NCBI GenBank assembly: GCA_944388405.1
Contig: CALXIQ010000024.1
Coordinates: 62,001 to 126,000, forward strand
DNA: 64,000 nt
Direction of reading: 5' to 3'
Source: an uncultured Ruminococcus sp.
GTDB lineage: Bacteria; Bacillota; Clostridia; Oscillospirales; Ruminococcaceae
Under the pieces are notes generated by a model. That model was not told the origin of the DNA. It searched no databases and saw nothing but the letters and a program-made list of their open reading frames with translations. Numbering within the stretch: position 1 is the stretch's first letter; each line of letters opens with the position of its first letter. Shown in pieces: positions 9,717-19,407 of this stretch. Position numbers and translations under genes: made by a program.

Positions 9717-9965
9717 ATGGTTGCTGATAAGAAACTCAGAAAGCTTAAACGAACCGAGCTGCTTGAAATGCTGGTTGCAATGAAGAAGGAGCTTGACAGG
9801 GTAAGCGGCGAAAACGAATCGCTGCAGAAAAAACTGAACGATAACGAAGAAGCTCAGAAAAAGCTTATGCAAACGCTGCAGGAAATGTCCGTAAAGCTTG
9901 ACGGGCTTTGTAAGGCAATGAACGTTCAGACTGACATTGATTCGGAGAGCAAAACTGATGAATAA
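9717..9965 (+). CDS. Small coiled-coil protein, first gene of the pilus operon
   Basis: An 82-residue, highly charged protein with no signal peptide. The ATG at 9717 is chosen because CTGGAG sits 6 bases upstream; a GTG at 9696 is in frame but abuts the T-run and has no binding site. Residues 10-65 show heptad-like leucine spacing (LLEMLVAMKKELDRV, SLQKKLND, KKLMQTLQEM), predicting one long coiled coil, so an oligomer or partner-binding helix in the cytosol. I do not recognise a family. It overlaps the following signal peptidase by 8 bases and is cotranscribed with the pilus genes, which suggests a link to pilus secretion or assembly; that is inference from position only. Confidence 0.7.
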   Translation: MVADKKLRKLKRTELLEMLVAMKKELDRVSGENESLQKKLNDNEEAQKKLMQTLQEMSVKLDGLCKAMNVQTDIDSESKTDE

Positions 9966-10530
9966 AGAATTTCCCGCATTAAACCGGCTTGAAGCGGAGC
10001 TTTCGAGAGTAAAGTCACGCAGAGAGTTTATAAAAATTATTATAAGCACCATATCCTCGCTTATTGTTGTTGCGGCTGTTGCAGTTCTGGTGTCTACGTT
10101 GTTTATGCCTGTGCTAAGGGTCACCGGCACAAGCATGGCTCCGACGCTTATGAACGATCAGTTCGTGGTTTGCAGAAAAACAGGTAATTTTGAGCGGGGA
10201 GATATTGTGGCTTTTTATTACAACAACAAAATTTTGCTTAAACGTGTAATAGGCGTTTCGGGGGATTATATCAATATTGACGACGATGGCAACGTTTACG
10301 TAAACGATGAACTGCTCGATGAGCCTTATCTGTCGGATAAGGCGTTGGGCGAATGCGATATCGAACTGCCTTATCAGGTGCCCGACGAGCGGATTTTTGT
10401 AATGGGCGACCATAGATCAACATCGATTGACAGCCGTTCCTCCACAGTGGGGTGTATATCGGAAGAGGCTGTGCTTGGAAAAGTAGTTTTGAGAATATGG
10501 CCTTTTGATGATATTGGTTTTATAGATTGA
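9958..10530 (+). CDS. lepB: Type I signal peptidase of the pilus locus
   Basis: Membrane-bound peptidase (190 residues) that removes signal peptides from exported proteins. One N-terminal membrane helix (about residues 25-50), then the catalytic serine in GTSMAP (Ser59), the catalytic lysine in LLKRVIG (Lys95) and the conserved GDHRSTSIDSR box. The start ATG at 9958 lies inside the end of the preceding gene; GGAG is about 11 bases upstream. Dedicated signal peptidases are typical members of sortase pilus operons, where they process pilins and can help polymerisation. Unlike the degenerate SipA of some streptococcal pilus loci, both the serine and the lysine are present, so it should be active. 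Confidence 0.93.
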   Translation: MNKEFPALNRLEAELSRVKSRREFIKIIISTISSLIVVAAVAVLVSTLFMPVLRVTGTSMAPTLMNDQFVVCRKTGNFERGDIVAFYYNNKILLKRVIGVSGDYINIDDDGNVYVNDELLDEPYLSDKALGECDIELPYQVPDERIFVMGDHRSTSIDSRSSTVGCISEEAVLGKVVLRIWPFDDIGFID

Positions 10531-10567
10531 TATTGACCAAAAAATAATCATGGGAGGAGGATCTGAC

Positions 10568-13500
10568 ATGCTTGACGGCAAAATCGTAATGTATCTTAAA
10601 AAGCATAAAAGGCTTACATTGTGCGGTATAATTGCAATGGTTCTGTCATTGATTGTAGTTTTTTGTGTTACCGCAAGTCTTACAATGCCTGCTATCAGCA
10701 TGGCAGATGAACAGGATAACGGAATTTCCTTGCTTGCTGATATGGGTGAGGCTTTAGACCCCGAGGAAGGAAAGCAAGGCTATCATTTTGAGCCTGATAT
10801 TATTGATGTAACTGTAAGCGACGTTACCGATACGGGTGACAGCGATGTCAAGCATGTTACCTTTTCCCTTGGTTATGCTTTGCAAGCAGAAGATGTAAGC
10901 TATAATCCCTATCAGCCATACATATGGTATCAGCTTGACAGTCATATAAATATTCCACCGGGAGGTATGCCGCAGGATGAAAACGGAAACCTGACGCCGG
11001 GAATTGTAACCGATAGCGGAGTGCAATCGGGAACTTATGTTATCACGGAAGACGGGTATATAATTATAAGATTCCTTGATGAATATTTGCGTGAGCATAA
11101 TGGGCAGGCAATAAGCGGTGATTTGAGATTTGAAGCCGACGTTGAACGTGCTGATAATGAAAACGATACCTCTATTGACATTCCGTTCGGAAATCAGAAT
11201 GTAACGATCGACGGTTTTCCTGCAAGAACTCTTGGTGTGTCAAAACGAGGAATCAACAATGGCGACGGAACTATAACCTGGACTATAATTGTTGAGAATC
11301 CCCGTGGTGAAGATCTCACAGGACATTACCTTGAGGACGCAATGTTTTCACAGGCGGAAAACATTACGGTAAGCCCTGAGAATGCCGGAGCGTATAACTC
11401 CGATACCGACAGATTTGAAATCTTCTCTGGGGTTACAAGTGATGTTACCATCACTTACACGACCTCCGTACCGGGAGATACGGCGTTAAACGGCGGCAAC
11501 GCTTATAACAATGCCGAATTTAACAATAATAACGATGAACTGATTGACTCGGACGATGAATATGTATGGTGTCCCGCTTCTATTAATATATCCAAATCGG
11601 GTACGGCGGATTATGAAAGTGACACTGCAACCTGGATTGTTACTATTGAAAACAGCTACGGACTTGATCTGGGCGGTTATACCATAACCGACACCGCATT
11701 TACAGCCGATACGGTAATAACCGGTCTGGATGAAAGCGAATACACCCTTATCGATGGTGTCCTTACCTTTACCGAGGGCTTTAACGACAGGAACATTTCT
11801 TTCACTTATACGACTGTGCTGACAGATGATGATGCGTCCTATTCCAATAGAGTAGAGCTTACGACCGGGGACGCTTCAAAAGAAGCAACAGCTACGGTTG
11901 AAAAGCCATATACAATTACCAAGAATTATGGAACCAACTGGGGCGAATCTACCTTTACCTGGACTATCACCGTAAGCGCCAACAACGGCGGTACTCTTAA
12001 CGGCTATTCCGTAACGGATAATTTACTGAGCACGGGTTTGGAAAACGGTACTTTAACGGTACAGACTCCCGATGGAACAACGATTAGTGAATATACAATC
12101 GAAGGCGATACCATTACGTTCGGAACTTTGCCCGAGGGAACTGACGAAATTATAATCAGATATGAAACTCACGCCATAGATGACGCCACAAGTTTTGATG
12201 AACAAAACAATGTGTACATTACGGAAAACAACGCATCGCTTACCGACCCCGACGGAGAAGTGCAGGACAGCGACAGTGAAACGGGAAACTATTATCCTGT
12301 AAACAACATCTACAAAACCAGCGGCGAAGTAATTTACGATGAGGAAAACTCCACCATGGAAATTCCATGGACGGTTACAATCCAGCAGGATGCAGGCGCT
12401 TTCAAAGGTAAGAGCTTTGAGGATATAATGACGATTGAGGGCACAGCTTCACATTATATTAGTGAAAATGCCACAATTTCCGTTCAGTATGCTGACGACG
12501 CTCAGGGCTGGCAGGAGCTGGATGAAAGCTGCTATGACCTTGTAATGGGTGAAAACAACACAAGCTTCACCATCACTTTTTCCGATAGTGAGCTTCTGGA
12601 CGACGTTGACGAGATACGCATTTCTTACACAAGCATTGTAGATTATTCGGACGCCGAACCGGGTTCTGTAATAACCGTCAGAAACTCCGCCGATTTTAAC
12701 GACAGAAACAGCGAACATTCCTTCAGCTACACAATTCCCGACGGAAATGCCCCTTATATAAAGTATGACGGCGGTGCAGCCGTTGACGGTCAAACCGACG
12801 GAACAACAAGCCACAAGCCTTCTGAGCTTGATCGTGTTACAATTGACGGCGTTGATTATTACCTGTTGCAGTATCATATTGTGGTGAATCAGAACTCTGC
12901 TTATCAGTCAAATGAAAACATAATGCTGAAGGATACATTTCCCCAAGGGTTTACCCTTTATGAAGAGGAAAATATCACAATTACAAGATACGACGGTAAA
13001 ACCTCATATCTGATTAAAGATCAGAACTATGGCAATTATTACACATTGAGTACCGATGAAAACGACTGTCAGGTTATGACTTTCCAGCTTGAATACTGGG
13101 TTCATAACGGCGGAATGTGTTCGGTTGACTACAGCATTAAGATACCTGTTGAACAGCTTGAAGAAATGCTTGAGTCCAACAATGGCGTAATCTCATTTAC
13201 CAACCGCTTGCAGGACAGCAACGGCGAGTATGAGAAAACAGAGCAGACCCAGGAAATAGAAGAGGGTGTTGTTTCAAAAACGGGAAGTCAGCCTACCGCT
13301 TCTGACGGTTCAAGCCTTGCAGGTTATATTGATTATGTTGTGGATATAAATCCTAATGCCGAAGATCTTTCGTTAGGCGATACCCTTACCCTTATCGATA
13401 CGCTTCGAACGGGAACATATTACGACAGCAATGGAAATGCGATTATTTGCAATGACCCCGGCGCAATCCAGATTGCTCTGCGTTCCATTGAGGTTTATCA

Positions 13501-15397
13501 GGTTGACCCCGACGGCAACGAAACGCCATTGCCGTCAAATCAGTACAGCTATATATTTGATGACACCAGACCTGTGGATGTTGAAACTTCTGTAGGTACA
13601 GTAACACGTTCAGGCAGCTATATATATATTTCTGATATATTAACAGGTTCTGAGAATGAAATAATATTCACAGGAACTCCGGGTGCTAATGTAAACGGTA
13701 GATACGGTTATGCTGCTATTGGTGGTGGCATGGACTATGGTTACCAAACTACAGACTTTAACTTCACTTTTGATAACAACGGTTATGCTGATTTATCATT
13801 TGATGTAATAGAAAACTGTCCCGACGGATATGGCATTATAATTGAGCTCTGGGGCGGAAGCGAAAATAACATAGACGACATAAGCGCAGATTTTACGAGA
13901 ACCACTCACCGCTATGCCGCACAGATGACATTTACCGTTCCCGACGGCAGACATCTGAGAATAAGGTACAGATATTACGGCTGGCGTGAAACCGATGCCG
14001 CCGACGATAGCGTAGGCGTGTTCAACAGTATTTCTATTGAGACCAATACCGTTTCTGACAGTGCATCAGATGATTCTCACTTTATAATAAAGGATCACAC
14101 TCAGGCTACCTCAACCGCAAATGCGCCCATTGAAATCAAAAAGGTTGATATCGGAAACGACGGCATTTTTCTTAATGCAACCTTTAACCTGTATAAATAC
14201 GACGAGACCGCTGACGAATGGCTTGCGGCGGTTGCGAAAGATGAAAGTGTTACCGGCGCAGATTTCCGCATAGCAGATTGGAGTTCAGATCCAAATGCTG
14301 TACCCATAGAAATAGTTACCGATGAATCGGGCGTTATAACCATTATGCTGGTAGACAGTACTGATGATGACGGTGCGCTGTATAAGCTTGAGGAAATTCG
14401 GGAGCCTGACGGATATATCAAATTGACCGAGCCATTTTACTTTGCATACAGAGTTATGCCCGATCGTGACAGTATTCCGTCTGATGTGGATTATGACGAT
14501 ATAAGGCTGATTTTATCGGGAAGCGTTCTTGCGGTGGATAACACCAAAGAGATTTCGGTTACGGCAGAAAAGACCTGGAGCGATTCGGCTAATCATGAAA
14601 ACGATAAAGTAACGCTTCAGCTTTACAGCTCCACGGTAAATCTCAGCGACGGCTTTCCAGACGACCTTACAGCGGTGGGAGACCCCATAGTCGTTTCGTA
14701 TCAAAACGGCATGTGGTCGTACACGTGGGATAATCTACCTAACGGCAATGCCGACGGTCTGCCGCTGTACTATTATGTACAGGAAATAGCCTATAATATC
14801 GGCGGAACGGATTACACCGTGGGCAGTGACGGCGCCCAGTACATTCCCTCATATTCAGGCAACGGTATCAACTCGGACGGAACTATATTGATACGAAACG
14901 AGCAGGATTTGACTGTTGAAAAGGCATGGGAGGACCGAAACGGTAACGACATTTCTCCGCCGGAGGATGTAAGCATAACTTTTAGCGTTTATCGCTCAAC
15001 TGTGGCTCCCAATTCTCCCGACAGGGAAAACGACGCAAACGGAGTGCCGATAGGCTCGGAGTTAGTGGGAGAGAATTATACTCTTAATGCCGACAACAGC
15101 TGGAGCACTGTAATTAACAATCTTGCAGCCGCCGATGATAGCGGCAACAGATATTACTATTACGTTGTTGAAACCAGCAGCATCGAGGGCTACTCGGTAA
15201 GCTACTCAAACAACGGTACCGGTTCAAAGGGTACAATCACAATCATCAACAGATCCGATACTATAATCGAAAGTGTTCAGCTTCCCGAAACAGGCGGAAG
15301 GGGAACAGCAGTGTTCTACGCCGCAGGCGTCGCCTTGGTAATCGGAGTGCTGTGTGGATTTTATGTCAGAAATAAGCGCTTAAAGAAAAACGCTTAA
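10568..15397 (+). CDS. Giant LPETG surface adhesin, probable pilus tip protein
   Basis: A 1609-residue cell-wall protein. The ATG at 10568 follows GGAGGAGG by 7 bases; an ATG at 10550 precedes that site and is unlikely. It has a positively charged N terminus and hydrophobic signal segment (about residues 9-40). A long array of beta-sandwich repeats follows, with the recurring pattern TWTIxxxN...L.GxxxxD (isopeptide/DUF11-like adhesin repeats). The C terminus has Cna_B-type domains beginning near APIEIKKVD, SVTAEKTW and LTVEKAWEDRNG. The sorting signal is LPETG (residues 1572-1576), a hydrophobic helix and a KRLKKNA tail. Size, Cna_B modules and its place before the major pilin fit a tip or major adhesive subunit attached by the sortase encoded downstream. 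Ligand unknown. Confidence 0.88.
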   Translation: MLDGKIVMYLKKHKRLTLCGIIAMVLSLIVVFCVTASLTMPAISMADEQDNGISLLADMGEALDPEEGKQGYHFEPDIIDVTVSDVTDTGDSDVKHVTFSLGYALQAEDVSYNPYQPYIWYQLDSHINIPPGGMPQDENGNLTPGIVTDSGVQSGTYVITEDGYIIIRFLDEYLREHNGQAISGDLRFEADVERADNENDTSIDIPFGNQNVTIDGFPARTLGVSKRGINNGDGTITWTIIVENPRGEDLTGHYLEDAMFSQAENITVSPENAGAYNSDTDRFEIFSGVTSDVTITYTTSVPGDTALNGGNAYNNAEFNNNNDELIDSDDEYVWCPASINISKSGTADYESDTATWIVTIENSYGLDLGGYTITDTAFTADTVITGLDESEYTLIDGVLTFTEGFNDRNISFTYTTVLTDDDASYSNRVELTTGDASKEATATVEKPYTITKNYGTNWGESTFTWTITVSANNGGTLNGYSVTDNLLSTGLENGTLTVQTPDGTTISEYTIEGDTITFGTLPEGTDEIIIRYETHAIDDATSFDEQNNVYITENNASLTDPDGEVQDSDSETGNYYPVNNIYKTSGEVIYDEENSTMEIPWTVTIQQDAGAFKGKSFEDIMTIEGTASHYISENATISVQYADDAQGWQELDESCYDLVMGENNTSFTITFSDSELLDDVDEIRISYTSIVDYSDAEPGSVITVRNSADFNDRNSEHSFSYTIPDGNAPYIKYDGGAAVDGQTDGTTSHKPSELDRVTIDGVDYYLLQYHIVVNQNSAYQSNENIMLKDTFPQGFTLYEEENITITRYDGKTSYLIKDQNYGNYYTLSTDENDCQVMTFQLEYWVHNGGMCSVDYSIKIPVEQLEEMLESNNGVISFTNRLQDSNGEYEKTEQTQEIEEGVVSKTGSQPTASDGSSLAGYIDYVVDINPNAEDLSLGDTLTLIDTLRTGTYYDSNGNAIICNDPGAIQIALRSIEVYQVDPDGNETPLPSNQYSYIFDDTRPVDVETSVGTVTRSGSYIYISDILTGSENEIIFTGTPGANVNGRYGYAAIGGGMDYGYQTTDFNFTFDNNGYADLSFDVIENCPDGYGIIIELWGGSENNIDDISADFTRTTHRYAAQMTFTVPDGRHLRIRYRYYGWRETDAADDSVGVFNSISIETNTVSDSASDDSHFIIKDHTQATSTANAPIEIKKVDIGNDGIFLNATFNLYKYDETADEWLAAVAKDESVTGADFRIADWSSDPNAVPIEIVTDESGVITIMLVDSTDDDGALYKLEEIREPDGYIKLTEPFYFAYRVMPDRDSIPSDVDYDDIRLILSGSVLAVDNTKEISVTAEKTWSDSANHENDKVTLQLYSSTVNLSDGFPDDLTAVGDPIVVSYQNGMWSYTWDNLPNGNADGLPLYYYVQEIAYNIGGTDYTVGSDGAQYIPSYSGNGINSDGTILIRNEQDLTVEKAWEDRNGNDISPPEDVSITFSVYRSTVAPNSPDRENDANGVPIGSELVGENYTLNADNSWSTVINNLAAADDSGNRYYYYVVETSSIEGYSVSYSNNGTGSKGTITIINRSDTIIESVQLPETGGRGTAVFYAAGVALVIGVLCGFYVRNKRLKKNA

Positions 15398-15422
15398 AAA
15401 ATAAAAAACGGAGGGTTTTATT

Positions 15423-17036
15423 ATGAACTTAGTTAAGAAAGCTGCCGGAATGGCAGCGGCAGCAATCATCGCTTTAAGTATGGTTACGGCTTCGGTTTCC
15501 TTTACTGCTTTTGCAGCAGCCGGAACAGAGACACCAACTTATTCCATTACCATCTACGGCGATAATGCATCACACACCTACAGCATTTATCAGATTTTTG
15601 CCGCTGAAGAAGTTTCTGGCAATACGCTTAGGGTTATCACTTGGGGTGCAAATGTAGACGGCGAGGGATTGCTTACAGCATTGCAGTCAGCAACCGGCGA
15701 TCTTCAGGATCTGTTTACAGATTGCACAAACGCCGCAGACGTTGCAGAGGTTATTGCGGATTTTGATGACGATTCAGTTCAGGCTTTTGCTTTTGCGGAT
15801 ATTGTTTCAGAGCATTTGACAACTGCTGCAGGTACAGTCGGCGAGGGAGTAGCTCTTGAAGGTCAGGACCCCGGATATTATCTTGTAGTTGACAGTAATG
15901 TTCCTTCAACCGATGCTCATTCAAAAACCATTCTTGAGGTTGTAGGAAGTAATGTAACTATTACCCCAAAGAGCGCAGTACCCACTGTTGAGAAGAAGGT
16001 AAACGAAGAATCCTATACTCAAGACGACGGCTACGGCACAGGCTACAACGACGTTGCCGATTGGGATATCGGAGACAATGTTCCATTCAAGCTTATCGGA
16101 ACTATGCCTGAGAGACTTGCAGATTACGATACCTATCAGTACATTTTCCACGATACCCTCAGCAACGGTCTTTCTTATAACAACGACGCAAAGGTTTATG
16201 TGGTAAACGATGAAACCAGAACCGAAGTTACTACGCAGTTTTCAATTCAGAGCAGCGGAAATTCTCTTACAATTTCCTGCACCGATGTAACCGCTCTTAC
16301 AGACGTTACCGTAGATGCTAACAGCGAAATCGTTGTTGAATACACCGCAAAGCTGGATACCGATGCAGAAGTCGGCAGACCAGGTAACCCCAACGAAGTA
16401 TATCTTGAGTTCTCAAATAATCCTGACGGCGAGGGTACAGGTAGTACTACTGTTGACAAGGTAATAGTATTTACATATGAGCTTGACACCTTAAAGATTG
16501 ACGGAGATACCGACGAGGAGCTTGCCGGTGCAACCTTCACTCTTCAGAACGCTGCCGGTCAGTACGTTATAATTGACGAGGAAACCAATATTGTTACAGG
16601 ATGGACAACAGAACTTTCACAAGCTTCTCAGCTTGTTTCAGGCGAAGACGGTCTCTTTAAGGTAATCGGTCTTGACGACGGAGAATATACTCTCACAGAA
16701 ACCGCACCTCCCAATGGATACAATATGCTGAGAGATCCCATTGTTGTAACTCTTACGGCAACAACATATAATGGTCAGGAATGGGACGGTACTGATACCT
16801 CTGGTCTGCAGAATCTGGCTGTTACATCTAAGGTTGGCAGTGCAGAGGCGGTAGACGGAACTGCCAGCCCGGATACCGGAGTTGCTGAGATTACCGTTGA
16901 AAACCACACCGGTTCGGAGCTTCCCTCCACAGGCGGAATCGGTACTACCATCTTCTTTGCAGCAGGCGGAGTGCTTGTAGTAGGCTCGGGAATTGCCCTC
17001 ATTGCCAAGAAGCGCATGAAGAACCGTGAAAACTAA
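15423..17036 (+). CDS. Major pilin with isopeptide domains, LPSTG
   Basis: A 537-residue SpaA/FimA-type backbone pilin. Signal peptide ends near SFTAFA (about residue 31). Features of polymerising pilins are present: a likely pilin-motif lysine in TITPKSAVP, a fimbrial isopeptide D2-type domain (from about residue 205, VPFKLIGTMPERL), the segment NEVYLEFSNNP typical of major pilins, and a Cna_B domain with the E-box EYTLTETAPPNGY. The sorting signal is LPSTG (residues 500-504), a membrane helix and KKRMKNREN. The sortase should join the pilin lysine to the LPST threonine of the next subunit. A GGAGGG binding site lies just upstream and the gene follows the tip adhesin after 25 bp. Confidence 0.93.
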   Translation: MNLVKKAAGMAAAAIIALSMVTASVSFTAFAAAGTETPTYSITIYGDNASHTYSIYQIFAAEEVSGNTLRVITWGANVDGEGLLTALQSATGDLQDLFTDCTNAADVAEVIADFDDDSVQAFAFADIVSEHLTTAAGTVGEGVALEGQDPGYYLVVDSNVPSTDAHSKTILEVVGSNVTITPKSAVPTVEKKVNEESYTQDDGYGTGYNDVADWDIGDNVPFKLIGTMPERLADYDTYQYIFHDTLSNGLSYNNDAKVYVVNDETRTEVTTQFSIQSSGNSLTISCTDVTALTDVTVDANSEIVVEYTAKLDTDAEVGRPGNPNEVYLEFSNNPDGEGTGSTTVDKVIVFTYELDTLKIDGDTDEELAGATFTLQNAAGQYVIIDEETNIVTGWTTELSQASQLVSGEDGLFKVIGLDDGEYTLTETAPPNGYNMLRDPIVVTLTATTYNGQEWDGTDTSGLQNLAVTSKVGSAEAVDGTASPDTGVAEITVENHTGSELPSTGGIGTTIFFAAGGVLVVGSGIALIAKKRMKNREN

Positions 17037-17113
17037 TTTATAAACATAATTTATTTACCTATAGCTTATCTGCCGGCGGATAACCTCTGTCGGCAGACAT
17101 TAGGGAGGACTCC

Positions 17114-18031
17114 ATGAGGAAAAAAAGCAGTAAGATATCAACGATAATATTACTGATAGTATTGCTGGTGGGGCTCTCCGTAATGCTGTATCCTATAATA
17201 AGCGATTGGTGGAACTCTCGTGTTCAGACACGTGCGATTGAAACCTACGACGAAAACGTAAGAGAGATGGACGAAGAGGATTTTGAAGAAATCTTCCGTG
17301 AAGCCGAGGAATACAACCGGCTTCTCTGCGGACTTGCCGCTCCTTTTAGCGACTACGATCAAATTCCGGGCTATGACAGCATACTTGATATTACCGACAC
17401 GGGAATAATGGGATATGTAACGATTCCTGCAATCGGAGTAAATCTCCCAATATATCACGGAACAAGCGTCGAAGTGCTTAATGTGGCAGTGGGACATTTT
17501 CAAGGCTCGTCGCTGCCTGTAGGAGGAACGGATACCCACGCTGTTATATCGGCGCACAGAGGTCTTCCGTCGGCAAAGCTTTTCAGCGACCTTGACGAAC
17601 TTGTAGAGGGCGACACCTTTACGGTAACAATCCTCAACGAAGTACTCACATACCAGGTGGATAAAATTTCAATTGTTTTGCCTAATGAGCTTGACGAGCT
17701 GGCAATCATACCGGGTGGAGATTACGTAACCCTTATGACCTGTACTCCTTATGGAGTAAATTCTCATAGGCTCTTAGTGAGAGGTAAGCGAATCGACACA
17801 GTTTATGCTTCAACGGTAAATGTGGTTTCCGACGCTGTTCTGATTGACCCTATGACGGTTTTCCCCATAGTGGCAGCTCCCATGGTGGCAGTGTTGCTGC
17901 TGTACTGGATATTCGGCGGAAAAAGCAAACGCAAGCCGAAGAAATATTCCATTTACGAGCTTCCCGATTTCAACAATTCTGACTTTGATATAAGCGACAT
18001 ATCTCACAAAAAACGAGGTGATGGCACATGA
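17114..18031 (+). CDS. srtC: Class C sortase (pilus polymerase)
   Basis: A 305-residue membrane transpeptidase that cuts LPxTG signals and links pilins. N-terminal membrane helix (about residues 8-29), acidic segment, sortase barrel with catalytic His148 (ISAHRG), Cys210 (LMTCTPYG) and Arg219 (NSHRLL), and a second C-terminal membrane helix (about 250-270), the class C topology. The TLMTCTPYGVNSHRLLVRG block is the class C signature. The usual DP(W/F) lid motif is not obvious; APFSDYDQ is the nearest equivalent. AGGGAGG precedes the start. Its stop overlaps the next pilin start (ATGA). Confidence 0.95.
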   Translation: MRKKSSKISTIILLIVLLVGLSVMLYPIISDWWNSRVQTRAIETYDENVREMDEEDFEEIFREAEEYNRLLCGLAAPFSDYDQIPGYDSILDITDTGIMGYVTIPAIGVNLPIYHGTSVEVLNVAVGHFQGSSLPVGGTDTHAVISAHRGLPSAKLFSDLDELVEGDTFTVTILNEVLTYQVDKISIVLPNELDELAIIPGGDYVTLMTCTPYGVNSHRLLVRGKRIDTVYASTVNVVSDAVLIDPMTVFPIVAAPMVAVLLLYWIFGGKSKRKPKKYSIYELPDFNNSDFDISDISHKKRGDGT

Positions 18032-18984
18032 AAATAAAATCTGAAAAGCTTCTTGGTTTGGCAGTATTTATAATTGCGGCAGTTTTGTTTTCTGTTTCCG
18101 CTTTTACTGTTTATGCCTCGTCCGACAACTACGGAACGCTGACGTTGATTTGCAAAACCGATGACGCAGTGCTTTCGGGCATGGATATGAAGATTTACTA
18201 TGCAGCTTCAAGACAGTCAGACGGAAGCTTTAAGCTTGACGGAAATTTTGCCGAATATCCTGTGCTGCTTGACGATATGTCGACCTCTGCGCTGGGAGAA
18301 GCGGCAGTCACTCTTGAAAACTACGCTGTGGTAGACAACATCACTCCCGATTTGGAGGGCATCACCGATTCTGAGGGCGAGGTGGTTTTTGAAAATCTAC
18401 CGACAGGATTGTATCTTGTAACGGGAGAGCCTGTGGACATTGACGGAATGCGATACACTCCCGCAGCGGCGTTGGTTGAACTTGACCCGGACGGGGGAGA
18501 GCTTGATTTATCGGTTTATCCTAAGTTTACGGTAAGCGAAATACCGTCCTCGGAAGCTGTAGAATATAGAGTAGTCAAGCTATGGGAAAATGATTCCGAA
18601 GCTTCAAGACCGGAATCAATAACCGTGGAGCTTTACTGCAACGGTGAATTAAGAGAGAACGTTATTCTGAATGATGATAACGGCTGGTCTTATCAATGGC
18701 AGGGAGCAGCAGATGAGCAATGGCGTGTAAAGGAAATTGATGTAGCGCAAGGATACCACGTAAGCTACATAGCAGAAGAGGCCCTGATTGAAATTGTCAA
18801 CAAATATGGCGATACAACAACGGTGGATTCATCCGAAGCCGACGCAAGTTCTGAAACCGAGTCAAATCCGGGTGGAGGAAACCTTCCGCAGACAGGTATG
18901 TTCTGGTGGTCTGTACCCGCATTTTCCGCAGCGGGACTGATACTTGCGGCAATCGGAATAAAGCTTAACTCAAAAGAAAAGTAG
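18028..18984 (+). CDS. Ancillary (probably basal) pilin, LPQTG
   Basis: A 318-residue SpaB-like cell-wall protein. Signal peptide with cleavage near VYASSDN (about residue 31), a first beta domain with a prealbumin-like segment ending in LPTGLYLVTGE (residues 130-140), a Cna_B-type domain starting near EYRVVKLWEND (about 183), a Ser/Glu linker, then LPQTG (residues 286-290), a hydrophobic helix and a KLNSKEK tail. Being the smallest pilin and lying after the sortase fits a base subunit that ends polymerisation and anchors the pilus to peptidoglycan; the base role is inference. It starts inside the stop codon of srtC. Confidence 0.88.
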   Translation: MKIKSEKLLGLAVFIIAAVLFSVSAFTVYASSDNYGTLTLICKTDDAVLSGMDMKIYYAASRQSDGSFKLDGNFAEYPVLLDDMSTSALGEAAVTLENYAVVDNITPDLEGITDSEGEVVFENLPTGLYLVTGEPVDIDGMRYTPAAALVELDPDGGELDLSVYPKFTVSEIPSSEAVEYRVVKLWENDSEASRPESITVELYCNGELRENVILNDDNGWSYQWQGAADEQWRVKEIDVAQGYHVSYIAEEALIEIVNKYGDTTTVDSSEADASSETESNPGGGNLPQTGMFWWSVPAFSAAGLILAAIGIKLNSKEK

Positions 18985-19000
18985 CAAAAGATATTTATGT

Positions 19001-19036
19001 GGACAGTGTCGATTTTGTCGGCATTGTCCTTGATTT
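19001..19036 (+). terminator. Probable terminator of the pilus operon
   Basis: 11-bp stem GGACAGTGTCG / CGGCATTGTCC (two wobble pairs) with a 7-nt loop, then TTGATTT. The T-run is imperfect, so efficiency may be partial. Confidence 0.6.
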
Positions 19037-19077
19037 AAGCGGAAATCGGAAGAACTTAAGTTTTTGCGATTAAAAGC

Positions 19078-19106
19078 TTGACTTTGATTGCATAGTATGA
19101 TATAAT
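19078..19106 (+). promoter_or_regulatory. Sigma-A promoter of tRNA-Leu
   Basis: TTGACT (19078-19083), 17 bp, TATAAT (19101-19106); 20 bp before the tRNA. Confidence 0.88.
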
Positions 19107-19126
19107 TATTAAGTGTTAGTTTTTAT

Positions 19127-19213
19127 GCCGGTGTGTTGGAATTGGCAGACGAGGTGGACTCAAAATCCATTGCCAGCAATGGCGTGCGGGTTCGACCCCC
19201 GCCACCGGCACCA
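19127..19213 (+). tRNA. tRNA-Leu (anticodon CAA)
   Basis: Acceptor stem GCCGGTG / CACCGGC, discriminator A and encoded CCA. The D-arm carries TTGGAATTGGCAGAC, the anticodon loop is CTCAAAA giving anticodon CAA (codon UUG), a long class II variable arm TTGCCAGCAATGGC identifies a leucine tRNA, and the T-loop is GTTCGACCC. It sits at the boundary between the pilus operon and an AT-rich accessory block, a common integration point for islands. Confidence 0.97.
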
Positions 19214-19373
19214 TCTCTTAAGCTCGTTTTTTAATATCGATCCGCTCGCTTTGCTCGCTTCGTTTTGTATGGGCTATTGGTTCGTAACCGTCAAGGTTAG
19301 TTTGGCGGGGTATCGGTATGCAGCCAGGTTTGACGTGGTTGTAACCGTCAATGGAATCGAGTACGTAAACAAG

Positions 19374-19407
19374 AAAATCCGTTATCACTTTGTGATAGCG
19401 GATTTTT
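19374..19407 (+). terminator. Terminator downstream of tRNA-Leu
   Basis: Stem AAAATCCGTTATCAC / GTGATAGCGGATTTT (one wobble pair), 3-nt loop, then a T-rich run. It lies about 160 bp after the tRNA; the spacer also holds two copies of GTAACCGTCAA (19284-19294 and 19341-19351). Confidence 0.85.

Noticed and set aside
11600..15000. Repeated adhesin segments considered as a CRISPR array or tandem DNA repeat
   Set aside because: The similarity is at protein level between diverged beta-sandwich repeats; DNA copies are not identical and lack regular spacers. No CRISPR array was seen anywhere in the window.
19284..19351. Two copies of GTAACCGTCAA as attachment-site repeats near tRNA-Leu
   Set aside because: Only 11 bp, 57 bp apart, not matching the tRNA 3' end, and no integrase nearby.
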